Assembly (NCBI GenBank): GCA_041655765.1 | Contig: JBBAEU010000007.1 | Span: 1 to 64,000, forward strand | Source of the DNA: Brumimicrobium sp041655765 | Lineage (GTDB): Bacteria; Bacteroidota; Bacteroidia; Flavobacteriales_D; Crocinitomicaceae | DNA length: 64,000 bases | Direction of reading: 5' to 3' | In this document: one piece after another, positions 63,902 through 64,000 of the stretch | How the letters are laid out: each line of letters begins with the position of its first letter | How positions within the stretch are numbered: the stretch's first letter is position 1 | The notes under the pieces: model-generated | Seen by the model: the letters and a program-made list of their open reading frames with translations, nothing else | What the model was told of the DNA's origin: nothing | Database searches by the model: none | Made by a program: the position numbers and the translations under genes

Positions 63902-64000
63902 ATGATAGAAAAAAAACTCAAATTCGGAACAAAAGCAATCCACGCTGGTGTAGAAGCGGATCCAGCAACTGGAGCAATTATGACTCCCATTTACCAGACA
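63902..64000 (+). CDS. Trans-sulfuration PLP enzyme, N-terminal part (cut by window edge)
   Basis: The 33 visible residues start MIEKKLKFGTKAIHAGVEAD and continue PATGAIMTPIYQT. This is the standard opening of cystathionine gamma-synthase/gamma-lyase and methionine-gamma-lyase type enzymes (T-x-A-I-H-A-G...D-P-x-T-G-A-x-x-x-P-I-Y-x-T). The family is certain enough, but which reaction it runs needs the missing part. It is divergent from the ferredoxin-NADP reductase gene. Confidence 0.8.
   Translation, partial: MIEKKLKFGTKAIHAGVEADPATGAIMTPIYQT

Overview
The window reads as a low-GC chromosome segment of a Bacteroidota bacterium, most likely in or near Flavobacteriales. Four things support this: a secreted protein with a type IX secretion (T9SS) C-terminal sorting domain, PorE-like OmpA/TPR/PD40 and Wzi/RemB-like envelope proteins, repeated matches to the Bacteroidota promoter (TTG, about 19-21 bases, TAnnTTTG), and a GC-rich structured repeat of the kind scattered through Flavobacteriaceae genomes. 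No rRNA operon, CRISPR array or complete insertion sequence is visible.

Region 1 (1-9.95 kb) is a defence or accessory island, all on the minus strand. It holds a type III restriction-modification pair (mod 916-2937 and the start of res at 1-370) split by a GxxExxY-family gene that has a palindromic hairpin at each end. Next comes a translationally coupled trio that I do not recognise as a named system: a ParB/Srx-like protein, an AAA ATPase with a C-terminal Toprim-like nuclease region (OLD/PARIS-like), and a D12-class DNA adenine methylase. After it lie an ASCH protein overlapped by a PIN-GNAT-EVE-like fusion, and a truncated Fic remnant. Two more copies of the hairpin repeat mark the edge with core genes. 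A separate nested inverted repeat lies between the adenine methylase and mod.

Region 2 (10-36.9 kb) is mostly housekeeping: beta-carbonic anhydrase, a patatin-barrel phospholipase, a TRIC-type channel, an RlmL-like rRNA methylase, a MATE exporter, fumC, msrB, an OmpA/PD40 protein with a TPR partner, an aldehyde dehydrogenase, dxs, a large TPR protein coupled to an outer-membrane barrel, ftsE, menA-menC and metG.

Region 3 (36.9-53.7 kb) holds an S9 peptidase, the T9SS cargo protein, polA, a coiled-coil membrane protein, prfB, gcvH, a VanZ-like protein, tonB, and a chain of overlapping genes deoC-cysQ-two Wzi/RemB-like barrels. The structured repeat follows.

Region 4 (53.7-64 kb) holds a small HAD hydrolase, the prpBCD methylcitrate-cycle operon behind a good promoter, a tRNA with anticodon CAT with its own promoter and terminator, a PfkB kinase, and a DUF349 protein whose conserved C-terminus is reached only by a -1 frameshift at an A AAA AAG heptamer. 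It ends with exodeoxyribonuclease III, a ferredoxin-NADP reductase-like flavoprotein, and the start of a trans-sulfuration PLP enzyme cut by the window edge.

The strongest candidate for an undescribed system is the ParB-like/ATPase-Toprim/adenine methylase operon at 3173-7178. The hairpin-bounded GxxExxY unit, the PIN-GNAT-EVE/ASCH pair and the DUF349 frameshift come next.
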